This document shows positions 1-5,032 of a stretch of DNA of 5,054 nt, piece after piece (position 1 is the stretch's first letter; each line of letters opens with the position of its first letter). This DNA comes from CAYSLA01 sp964431685 (GTDB lineage Bacteria > Armatimonadota > UBA5829): positions 1 through 5,054 of the forward strand of contig CAYSLA010000218.1 of the NCBI GenBank assembly GCA_964431685.1, given 5' to 3'. Both the position numbers and the translations under genes were made by a program. The notes beneath the pieces were generated by a model. That model made no database searches. It worked only from the letters and a program-made list of their open reading frames with translations, and was not told the DNA's origin.

Positions 1-1283
1 GTCTCGCAGACGTAGTCCAGCATTTGACGGGTGAGGCCGGGATACACTCCAATCCAGAACACATCGTTCATTACTGCGTCCGTGTTCGTCAGACCGCCTG
101 CCACGCGAAACACGCTGTCTCTGTACGCCGGTTGCCTCACGAGGTTTCCGCCAAACAACAGACGCGTGCCTATCTTCTTTGACTCCAGGTGTCTGAGGAG
201 CCTCTCTCGGTTGAACGGAGCGCCATCCCGCACGCAGATCGGAAAGCCGAACCAACTCGGCTCGCTTCGCGGCGTCGCTTCGGGAAGTGCGAGGAACTCC
301 TCCAGCGAAGCCAGACCGGACTTCAAGTAGTTGAAGTTGCTCCTGCGAGATTCGATGAATCCCGGCAGCTTGGCAAGCTGGGAGACGCCTACCGCAGCCT
401 GCATATCGGTGAGCTTGAGATTGTAGCCGATCTCGGAATAGCAGTACTTGTGGTCATAGCCGTACGGCAGGTCGCCGAGTTTCCAGTCGTAGCGGCGTCC
501 GCAGGTGTTGTCGTGTCCCGGTTGGCACCAGCAGTCCCTGCCCCAGTCTCTGAACGATTCGGCCAGTTTCCTGATCTGCGGATTGCTGGTGAGCACAGCC
601 CCACCCTCTCCCATCGTAATGTGATGGGCAGGGTAGAAACTGGTCGTGGCAATATCGCCGAAACTGCCGCATTTGCGGCCGTCATATTCGGAGCCCACTG
701 CGTCGCAGCAGTCCTCAATGAGCCAGAAGCCGTGCTCCCGCGCAAACTCGGTAACGGATGCCAGATCGAAAGGGTTGCCCAGTGTGTGGGCGAAGACGAT
801 GGCCTTGGTGCGCTCGCTGACGGCTTCTTCGAGCAACGAGACATCGGCATTATAGCTCGGGATGGTGACATCAATGAAGACCGGAACCAGATTATTCTGC
901 AGAATTGGGTTCACTGTGGTGGGAAAACCGGCGGCTATGGTGATGACCTCATCGCCGGCCGTAAGTGTCCGGTCTCCCAGGGATGATGAAGTTAGACAGG
1001 AGATCGCGAGCAGATTGGCGCTGGAACCCGAATTAACCAGTAGCACATGGTCGACACCCATGAACCGGGCGAACTCGTCTTCGAAAACTCGCGCAAATCT
1101 GCCGGTGGTCAGCCAGAAGTCCAGTGAGCAGTCCACCAGAGAGGCTACGTCTTCGCCGTCGAACACACGACCGCTGACCGGAACCGTATCGACCCCCGGC
1201 CTGAACTCCCGCTTGGCCCACTTTGCCTCGGAGAACTCCCGAACAAGGTCGAGTATCCGTGCGCGAAGACGTTCTTCGGTCAA
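1..1283 (-). CDS. rfbH: RfbH/E1: CDP-4-keto-6-deoxy-D-glucose 3-dehydrase (partial, C-terminus off window)
   Basis: This is a fold-type I PLP enzyme of the DegT/DnrJ/EryC1/StrS superfamily. With an E3-type reductase it removes the C3 hydroxyl of CDP-4-keto-6-deoxyglucose, the committing step to 3,6-dideoxyhexoses. About 427 codons are present; from memory the family has about 437, so only some ten residues are missing. The PLP phosphate loop NSGSSANL lies at residues 84-91. Asp191 is the probable PLP N1 partner. SFYPAHHITMGEGG carries His220 where aminotransferases have the Schiff-base lysine, which is the E1 hallmark. The iron-sulfur pattern C-X57-C-X-C-X7-C is complete at Cys193, 251, 253 and 261. 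Counted from the TTG at 1283-1281, these positions coincide with the numbering I recall for Yersinia E1, which supports that start. A second in-frame TTG at 1286-1284 is the alternative. It is the second gene of the operon. No E3 reductase is visible; it may lie beyond the left edge. Confidence 0.93.
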   Translation of the reverse strand, partial: MTEERLRARILDLVREFSEAKWAKREFRPGVDTVPVSGRVFDGEDVASLVDCSLDFWLTTGRFARVFEDEFARFMGVDHVLLVNSGSSANLLAISCLTSSSLGDRTLTAGDEVITIAAGFPTTVNPILQNNLVPVFIDVTIPSYNADVSLLEEAVSERTKAIVFAHTLGNPFDLASVTEFAREHGFWLIEDCCDAVGSEYDGRKCGSFGDIATTSFYPAHHITMGEGGAVLTSNPQIRKLAESFRDWGRDCWCQPGHDNTCGRRYDWKLGDLPYGYDHKYCYSEIGYNLKLTDMQAAVGVSQLAKLPGFIESRRSNFNYLKSGLASLEEFLALPEATPRSEPSWFGFPICVRDGAPFNRERLLRHLESKKIGTRLLFGGNLVRQPAYRDSVFRVAGGLTNTDAVMNDVFWIGVYPGLTRQMLDYVCE

Positions 1284-1286
1284 CAA

Positions 1287-2264
1287 CTAGCCTCCCAGGA
1301 ATCCTTTGTACCAGTCAACAGTCTCGGCAAGCCCTTCTTGAAGCGAGTATTGCGCCCGCCAACCAAGAACACGCGCCGCCTTTTCGGAGTTCAGGTATTG
1401 AGACCTGATCTCCGCCCGGACCTCGTCCAGAACCACTGGCTCCAGTTCGGTGCAATCCATTATGCCACGAAGTTCGTCGACTACTTCCAGCACTGTGCGC
1501 GGCTTCTCCGGGCCGAAATTAAACGCCTGGCCTTTCACGTCGTCGCGGCCCGCATTCAAGGCCAGGGCAACATAGGCATCCACGGCGTCCTGCACATACA
1601 CATAGTCGCGAATGTACTTGCCATTGCTGCGAATAATCGGACTGTTCCCGGCGAGAAGGCTGCGGATTGTCCCGGGCACGATTCTGCTCCAATTGAGATC
1701 GCCGCCGCCGTATATGTTCCCGCAACGGGCTATCACCACCGGCAAACCGTACGTATGGGAATAGCTCTGAGATATTAGGTCTGTGCAAGACTTGGACACA
1801 TCGTACGGATGGCTGCCCGCGACCGGCATGTCTTCTGTGTATGGGAGAACTTCACTATCACCGTACGCTTTGTCACTGGAAGCCACCACCACACTTCTCA
1901 CTATCCCAGAGTGCTCGCGACAGGCCTCCAGCACGTTGTATGTGCCACGCACGTTGGCCTCAAACGTCGCCAGTGGATTTCGAAGGGCAGTCCCTACGAT
2001 TGCCTGGGCTCCCAGATGGAAGACCGTGTCGGTCTCGTGCTCGTTCACAGACCTCTCAACGGCCGAGAAATCCTCGAGACACCCGCTGACCACGCTGATA
2101 TCTCTAACCGTACCGCTGCGGATCAGCTCGCTCTGTGGATCCCAGTCACGGATCAGGGCGACCACATACGCACCCTCACCGACCAACCGGCGAACCAGCC
2201 ACGAGCCAATCAGCCCAGTGGCGCCGGTTACGAGGACTCTTCTTGCAGACCATTCTTGACTCAT
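1287..2264 (-). CDS. rfbG: NAD-dependent sugar-nucleotide 4,6-dehydratase (extended SDR), probably CDP-glucose 4,6-dehydratase
   Basis: Extended short-chain dehydrogenase of 325 residues, probably cytoplasmic. A Rossmann fold opens with GATGLIG (14-20), followed by VFHLGAQ (81-87). The catalytic region has SSDK at 129-132 and YDVSK at 154-158, so the YxxxK dyad is intact. The Asp131-Lys132 pair matters: as I recall, CDP-glucose 4,6-dehydratases carry Asp-Lys where dTDP-glucose and GDP-mannose dehydratases carry Asp-Glu. NIYGGGD (183-189) and RDYVYVQDAV (219-228) are substrate-side motifs of the family. The next gene is RfbH, which uses the product of CDP-glucose dehydration, so CDP-glucose is the likely substrate. 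The protein is shorter than classical RfbG (about 355 residues) and lacks its GHTGFKG nucleotide loop, so another NDP-sugar dehydratase or epimerase is possible. The ATG follows a -10 box almost directly, without a Shine-Dalgarno sequence. Confidence 0.8.
   Translation of the reverse strand: MSQEWSARRVLVTGATGLIGSWLVRRLVGEGAYVVALIRDWDPQSELIRSGTVRDISVVSGCLEDFSAVERSVNEHETDTVFHLGAQAIVGTALRNPLATFEANVRGTYNVLEACREHSGIVRSVVVASSDKAYGDSEVLPYTEDMPVAGSHPYDVSKSCTDLISQSYSHTYGLPVVIARCGNIYGGGDLNWSRIVPGTIRSLLAGNSPIIRSNGKYIRDYVYVQDAVDAYVALALNAGRDDVKGQAFNFGPEKPRTVLEVVDELRGIMDCTELEPVVLDEVRAEIRSQYLNSEKAARVLGWRAQYSLQEGLAETVDWYKGFLGG
1291..1296 (-). promoter_or_regulatory. Ribosome binding site of rfbH, inside the end of the upstream gene
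   Basis: On the minus strand GGGAGG lies 7 nt before the TTG at 1283 and only 4 nt before the TTG at 1286, so spacing favours the inner TTG. The site is formed by the last codons of the upstream dehydratase (its C-terminal Gly-Gly). This suggests translational coupling between the two genes. Confidence 0.7.
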
Positions 2265-2272
2265 AACGCGCT

Positions 2273-2300
2273 ATTATAGCATAGGACACATTCACGGCAA
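2273..2300 (-). promoter_or_regulatory. Extended -10 promoter of the rfbG-rfbH operon, apparently leaderless
   Basis: Reading the minus strand, a perfect TATAAT (2278-2273) is preceded by TGC, giving the full extended -10 TGnTATAAT. TTGCCG (2300-2295) matches the -35 consensus at 4 of 6 positions with a 16-bp spacer. The ATG begins 9 nt after the last base of the -10, so transcription should start within about 2 nt of it or on its A. No purine-rich Shine-Dalgarno sequence lies between. The transcript is therefore predicted to have no leader. Confidence 0.7.
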
Positions 2301-2323
2301 AACGCCGCAAGCCAGACTACGGT

Positions 2324-2386
2324 GAGTGTCCGCGCAGAAGGCCCGAGGATTGTGCAGGCAAGACGCCCGCACCACGAGTGTCCGCG
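2324..2386. repeat. Short direct repeat flanking a hairpin in the intergenic spacer
   Basis: GAGTGTCCGCG occurs twice in the same orientation, at 2324-2334 and 2376-2386. Between the copies lies an imperfect hairpin: GTGCAGGC (2352-2359), loop AAGAC, then GCCCGCAC (2365-2372), 8 bp with one A-C mismatch. The layout resembles a small palindromic repeat (REP-like) unit. I cannot tell from one copy whether it is dispersed in the genome, and no transposase is nearby. Confidence 0.45.
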
Positions 2387-2398
2387 TCAGTGCAAATC

Positions 2399-2444
2399 GG
2401 GAGATTTCTCCCTGCGGTCGAAATGACATTTCGCCGCCGGCGGC
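2399..2444. repeat. Hairpin plus perfect GC palindrome, resembling a dispersed intergenic repeat
   Basis: GGGAG-ATTT-CTCCC (2399-2412) is a perfect 5-bp stem. It continues into TGCGGTCGAAATGACATTTC and then the perfect 12-bp palindrome GCCGCCGGCGGC (2433-2444). From memory, closely similar strings (GTCATTTCGACC followed by a GGGAGAAATCTC hairpin) recur between genes in many unrelated metagenomic genomes, so this is probably a repeat rather than a gene-specific element. The minus-strand frame through it encodes only low-plausibility protein and is not annotated. Confidence 0.4.
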
Positions 2445-2470
2445 AATGCAGAGGGTATGATGTTCGAATG

Positions 2471-2494
2471 TCCCTATTTGTGGGTATATAGGGA
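2471..2494. promoter_or_regulatory. Inverted repeat just upstream of the methyltransferase start
   Basis: TCCCTAT (2471-2477) and ATAGGGA (2488-2494) form a perfect 7-bp inverted repeat with a 10-nt loop, ending 2 nt before the ATG at 2497. It could be an operator. If transcription starts further up, for example from TATGAT at 2456-2461 (5 of 6 to -10, no recognisable -35), it would be an RNA hairpin burying the weak AGGG ribosome site. A TATATA at 2485-2490 overlaps the right arm and could serve as a -10 for a start at the ATG itself. Confidence 0.4.
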
Positions 2495-2496
2495 AT

Positions 2497-3183
2497 ATGG
2501 AGATGCTGGAAGAAATGAGCCGCACTGAAGTGAACCGTGAAAGCAGATTCGACCGAATGGCGCGCACGTGGGACTTGGATCCTGAACGGCTCGCCAGGGC
2601 CCGCACTGTTGGGCGCCTGGCTTCTGAGCTAACTCCCCTTGAGCTTAGACAGGACGCTCTTGACTACGGCACCGGTACAGGCGCGGTTGCATTGGAGCTC
2701 GCGAGGAGTTTTGGCAGGGTGGTTGCAGCAGACAGTTCCGATGGAATGCTGGAAGTCCTCAAAGAGAAGATTCAGGAGCAGCGGGCGGTCAATGTCACCC
2801 CACTGAAGCTTGATCTGGAGAATGAACCCGCCCCCGGCCGCAGCTTTCATCTCATTACGAGCAACATGGCGCTGCACCACGTCGCCGACGTGGACAAGGT
2901 CGTTTCGACTCTTGCTTCGATGCTCCATCCGAACGGGCTGTTGTGCGTCGTTGACCTTGATGAAGAAGATGGCGCTTTCCACTCCGACACGGAAGGAATC
3001 CATCACTTTGGGTTCAGCCCTGAGCAGATGTCCCGCAAGTTCGCCGCAGCCGGTCTCAAGAACATCTCCACCCGCACGCTGCTTTGTATCTCGAAGGAGA
3101 CCAAGCCCGGCGTGGTAGTGGAATACGCAGTAGTCATGACTCTGGGACGCAAGCCGGAACAGCAACCGTCCATGTCGATATGA
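2497..3183 (+). CDS. Class I SAM-dependent methyltransferase (Methyltransf_11/UbiE-like), substrate unknown
   Basis: Soluble 228-residue protein with the Rossmann-like methyltransferase core. Motif I LDYGTGTGAVAL (55-66) binds the SAM methionine and amino end. The acidic Asp79 in VVAADSSDGML should hold the ribose. LKLDLEN (103-109) is the adenine-side motif. FHLITSNMALHHV (117-129) is the motif IV region with the HH seen in UbiE-like enzymes, and LHPNGLLCVVDLDEED (143-158) is the post-motif strand. The N-terminal FDRMARTWDLDPERLARA (18-35) is a substrate cap helix region typical of small-molecule methyltransferases. The substrate cannot be named. The start is uncertain: ATGs at 2503 and 2515 are in frame and none has a well-spaced Shine-Dalgarno sequence. 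It stands alone, divergent from the sugar operon and convergent with the response regulator. Confidence 0.88.
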   Translation: MEMLEEMSRTEVNRESRFDRMARTWDLDPERLARARTVGRLASELTPLELRQDALDYGTGTGAVALELARSFGRVVAADSSDGMLEVLKEKIQEQRAVNVTPLKLDLENEPAPGRSFHLITSNMALHHVADVDKVVSTLASMLHPNGLLCVVDLDEEDGAFHSDTEGIHHFGFSPEQMSRKFAAAGLKNISTRTLLCISKETKPGVVVEYAVVMTLGRKPEQQPSMSI

Positions 3184-3184
3184 T

Positions 3185-3204
3185 GCCTTCTTGAGTTCGA
3201 AGGC
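3185..3204. terminator. Hairpin between convergent genes, possible bidirectional terminator
   Basis: GCCTTC (3185-3190) and GAAGGC (3199-3204) form a perfect 6-bp stem with an 8-nt loop. It fills the gap between the methyltransferase stop (3183) and the regulator stop (3210). Its position suits termination from both sides, but there is no T-run after the stem on either strand, so it is not a textbook intrinsic terminator. Confidence 0.35.
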
Positions 3205-3209
3205 CTCGC

Positions 3210-3893
3210 TCAGTCTCCGCTGAACTTATAGCCATACCCGCGGACGGTCTTTATGTATTTTGGCTGATCGGGATTGGATTCCACGCTCTTTCGCAAGCGG
3301 CGAATGTGCACGTCTATGGTGCCAAGGTCAACATACTCATCTTCGCCCCACACTCTGTCCAGAATTGTGTCTCGGGTGAGGACTCTGCCTTTGTTGCTCA
3401 TCAGAACCTCCAGAAGGGCGAATTCCTTCGGTCTAAGCTCCACCAGCTTGTCTCCAACTCTGACCTCGTGCCTTGACAGATCGACGGTGATATTGCCGCC
3501 AGTCAGTATCTTCTGCTCGGCACCTTCCTTCCGGGCAACCCGCCGCAGGGCAGAGCGCACACGTGCCACCAGTTCCAGCATCCCGAATGGCTTGGTAATG
3601 TAGTCGTCAGCGCCCACCTCAAGCCCGATGACTTTGTCCACCTCCGTGGATTTTGCGCTTACCATGATGATTGGGAAGCTGTGGTCGCGCCGGACTGCCC
3701 GGCAGACTTCCTTGCCATCCACGCCCGGCAGCATTATGTCCAGCAGCATGAGGTCAGGCGGACTCTGTCTGGCAGACTGGATCGCCTCAACCCCGTCGTT
3801 ACAGACTTCCACCTTGTAGCCTTCAGCCTCCAGATGATGCTTCATTAGAGTGGCTATATCTTCTTCGTCTTCCACGATCAGTATTCGCGCCAA
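3210..3893 (-). CDS. OmpR/PhoB-family response regulator, orphan
   Basis: Two-domain cytoplasmic response regulator of 227 residues from the TTG start. Receiver: the acidic pair Glu8-Asp9 (ILIVEDEED), phosphoacceptor Asp52 (LMLLDIMLPG), Ser79 in the Thr/Ser position, and Lys101 preceded by the switch aromatic Tyr98 (DDYITKPF). All active-site residues are present, so it should be phosphorylated by a kinase. The winged-helix DNA-binding domain covers about 131-227, with RPKEFALLEVL, the recognition helix TIDVHIRRLRKSVE (192-205) and the C-terminal hairpin VRGYGYKF. An upstream in-frame GTG at 3902-3900 would add three residues but overlaps the ribosome site; the TTG at 3893-3891 has ideal spacing and gives the canonical start MARILIVEDE. 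No histidine kinase is adjacent: one neighbour is a convergent methyltransferase, the other a divergent porin. Envelope stress or nutrient sensing is only a guess. Confidence 0.93.
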   Translation of the reverse strand: MARILIVEDEEDIATLMKHHLEAEGYKVEVCNDGVEAIQSARQSPPDLMLLDIMLPGVDGKEVCRAVRRDHSFPIIMVSAKSTEVDKVIGLEVGADDYITKPFGMLELVARVRSALRRVARKEGAEQKILTGGNITVDLSRHEVRVGDKLVELRPKEFALLEVLMSNKGRVLTRDTILDRVWGEDEYVDLGTIDVHIRRLRKSVESNPDQPKYIKTVRGYGYKFSGD

Positions 3894-3898
3894 CTGTC

Positions 3899-3906
3899 TC
3901 ACCTCC
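3899..3906 (-). promoter_or_regulatory. Perfect Shine-Dalgarno of the response regulator, deciding a TTG start
   Basis: The minus strand carries GGAGGTGA, a full match to the 16S anti-Shine-Dalgarno, 5 nt before the TTG at 3893. The alternative GTG start lies within this motif, so the motif argues for the TTG. Confidence 0.8.
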
Positions 3907-3940
3907 GGGTCGCACGCTCATATCCATCGACAACCACGTA

Positions 3941-3969
3941 ATTCTACCAGTTACACCTTGCCGTGTCAC
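3941..3969 (-). promoter_or_regulatory. Promoter of the response regulator gene
   Basis: On the minus strand GTGACA (3969-3964, 5 of 6 to the -35 consensus), a 17-bp spacer and TAGAAT (3946-3941, 5 of 6 to the -10) form a good housekeeping-sigma promoter. TGG before the -10 gives an extended -10. The predicted start is a G near 3934, with a leader of about 40 nt containing the Shine-Dalgarno sequence. Confidence 0.65.
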
Positions 3970-3995
3970 TGCAGACTGATTGCATTTTTCCTGCA
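3963..3995 (-). promoter_or_regulatory. Three TGCA direct repeats at exact 11-bp spacing, candidate OmpR/PhoB-type operator
   Basis: On the minus strand three consecutive 11-mers begin with TGCA: TGCAGGAAAAA (3995-3985), TGCAATCAGTC (3984-3974) and TGCAGTGACAC (3973-3963). The last contains the -35 box of the regulator promoter. Tandem sites with an 11-bp period against or over the -35 are the known binding geometry of PhoB/OmpR-family regulators, so autoregulation by the gene's own product is a reasonable inference. Only TGCA is conserved between units, so the call is tentative. Confidence 0.45.
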
Positions 3996-4016
3996 CAATA
4001 GTCGGCGCTCCCCTCT

Positions 4017-4026
4017 TGTCGCGACA
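4017..4026. repeat. Perfect 10-bp palindrome TGTCGCGACA
   Basis: A short perfect palindrome midway between the regulator promoter and the porin gene. It could be a dimeric repressor half-site pair, but at this length it may be chance. Confidence 0.25.
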
Positions 4027-4043
4027 CCTGCAAGAAATCACGA

Positions 4044-4060
4044 AAATGCAGACTGCATTT
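4044..4060. promoter_or_regulatory. 17-bp inverted repeat AAATGCAGACTGCATTT, candidate operator for the porin gene
   Basis: AAATGCA and TGCATTT are perfect arms around GAC. The TGCAGACTG core also occurs at 3970-3978, within the repeats at the regulator promoter, so both promoters may share a regulator. The right arm runs into TTTAAT (4058-4063, 5 of 6 to a -10) on the plus strand. I found no -35 at the proper distance, so I do not call a porin promoter. A porin start there would give a leader of roughly 90 nt. Confidence 0.4.
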
Positions 4061-4145
4061 AATCTCGGTGTAGTGTTCGGTCGGTAGACTATCTGTGACA
4101 CGAGGGACGTTTGGTTTTGCGTTTCTCAAACTAACTCTGAAAAAG

Positions 4146-4152
4146 AAGGAGA
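4146..4152 (+). promoter_or_regulatory. Ribosome binding site of the SLH porin, with a TTG start
   Basis: AAGGAGA (4146-4152) sits 7 nt before the TTG at 4160. No in-frame ATG precedes the signal peptide, and the peptide MKTLLSAF begins exactly at this TTG, so the non-ATG start is well supported. Confidence 0.75.
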
Positions 4153-4159
4153 GTCACCA

Positions 4160-5032
4160 TTGAAAACCCTGCTATCTGCATTCCTGGTGCTGTGCTGCGC
4201 GGTTGCGGTATTCGCGCAGACCCCCAACGACGTGCCGGAGGACCATTGGGCCTACGACGCCGTTGAGTCCCTGATCGACAAGGGATACGTTCAAGGCTAC
4301 CCTGACGGTAGTTTCAGGGGAGAGAAGTCATTGACCCGCTACGAGTTCGCCGTAGTCATCGCCAGACTGGTGGAAGGTGTGAACCGGGCCATAGGCGAGG
4401 GGCTATCCGAACTCCCAACGCCAGGTGCCGGGACCATCACCCCGCCGGTCTCGGGAGGTACCACTACTTCTGTCAGCCCCGCGCAGGTTACCAAGGAAGA
4501 CCTTGCCATCGTTCAGAAACTCGTTGAAGAGTTCAAGGTCGAACTGACAGTCATCGGAACGAGACTCGACACCGTGGAAGAGAATCTTGCTGGGATCTCG
4601 GCCAAGGTGAAGGAAATCGACACGATTCTCACTGACGAGGAGGGCGCATTCCAGACAGTTCGTGGCGACGTCGGCAAGCTCAAGAAGGTCGGTGTCAGCG
4701 GCTACGTACAGGCGCGCTACCAGTTGGTAGACCGCCATCAGGACACCGAAAAGGAGATCATTGACGAGTTTGGCATACGTCGTGCAAGGATCAAGGTGAC
4801 TGGCAAGCCGACTGCCGCTACAGAGGCTGTCGTGCAGATCGAAATGGGCGGGAATGCCGTCAGCATCAAAGATGCCTACGTGGGTTTCTGCCCAGCCGGA
4901 AACCCTGAAATCGGCTACAACCTCAAGATGGGGCAGATGGCCTGGCAGTTTGGCCACGAGGTCCCTTACTCGTCATCGAGCAGGGAGACTCCGGAAAGAG
5001 CACTAGTGCTTACTTGCATTAGTATAAGATAG
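4160..5032 (+). CDS. SLH-domain outer-membrane porin, 3' part truncated or disrupted
   Basis: The 290-residue product starts with a Sec signal peptide (basic Lys2, hydrophobic 4-18, probable cleavage after VFA at 19). One SLH domain follows (about 24-75: DVPEDHWAYDAV, GYVQGYPDGSF, LTRYEFAVVIARL), which in this family anchors the protein to the peptidoglycan layer or its secondary polymer. A Pro/Gly/Thr-rich linker (85-107) leads to a predicted coiled coil (about 111-176), probably spanning the periplasm. From GVSGYVQARYQL (178) strands of a phosphate-selective porin O/P-type barrel begin, with FGIRRARIKVTG and KMGQMAWQFGHEVPYSSSSRETPERAL. Known members run to roughly 450-600 residues, so most of the barrel is missing. 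After Ala281-Leu282 the sequence VLTCISIR and a TAG no longer look like the family, and the DNA turns AT-rich. This is a contig-end artefact or a true disruption. It is divergent from the regulator, which may control it. Confidence 0.85.
   Translation: MKTLLSAFLVLCCAVAVFAQTPNDVPEDHWAYDAVESLIDKGYVQGYPDGSFRGEKSLTRYEFAVVIARLVEGVNRAIGEGLSELPTPGAGTITPPVSGGTTTSVSPAQVTKEDLAIVQKLVEEFKVELTVIGTRLDTVEENLAGISAKVKEIDTILTDEEGAFQTVRGDVGKLKKVGVSGYVQARYQLVDRHQDTEKEIIDEFGIRRARIKVTGKPTAATEAVVQIEMGGNAVSIKDAYVGFCPAGNPEIGYNLKMGQMAWQFGHEVPYSSSSRETPERALVLTCISIR

Noticed and set aside
189..986. Long plus-strand open frame of 265 codons opposite rfbH
   Set aside because: It is antisense to a gene with complete E1 motifs, shows no recognisable domain and reads as a mirror of the high-GC coding strand.
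1783..2279. Several plus-strand open frames of 82-158 codons opposite the dehydratase
   Set aside because: They overlap one another and the SDR gene, with low-complexity Ser/Thr/Arg-rich products and no motifs.
2423..2461. ATGACA and TATGAT as a -35/-10 pair for the methyltransferase
   Set aside because: Each matches 5 of 6, but the spacer is 27 bp, too long for a sigma-70-type promoter.
2292..2606. Minus-strand open frame of 104 codons across the spacer and methyltransferase start
   Set aside because: It crosses hairpins and repeats and runs antisense into the methyltransferase; its start falls inside that gene. The peptide looks like a translated intergenic repeat.
2629..3165. Minus-strand open frame of 178 codons opposite the methyltransferase
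   Set aside because: Shadow of the real gene: the plus strand carries all SAM-binding motifs in order.
4085..4090. TAGACT as a -10 box for the porin gene
   Set aside because: Only 4 of 6 matches, and nothing like TTGACA at 16-18 bp upstream.
3823..4101. Minus-strand open frame of 92 codons through the divergent regulatory region
   Set aside because: It overlaps the regulator's 5' end in another frame and crosses its promoter and operators.
3963..4101. Distant inverted pair GTGTCAC (3963-3969) and GTGACAC (4095-4101)
   Set aside because: Seven bases separated by 125 bp may be chance. The plus-strand GTGACA could be a -35, but no -10 lies 16-18 bp downstream.
4403..4957. Minus-strand open frame of 184 codons opposite the porin
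   Set aside because: The plus strand shows a signal peptide, SLH domain and barrel strands; the antisense product has no coherent features.
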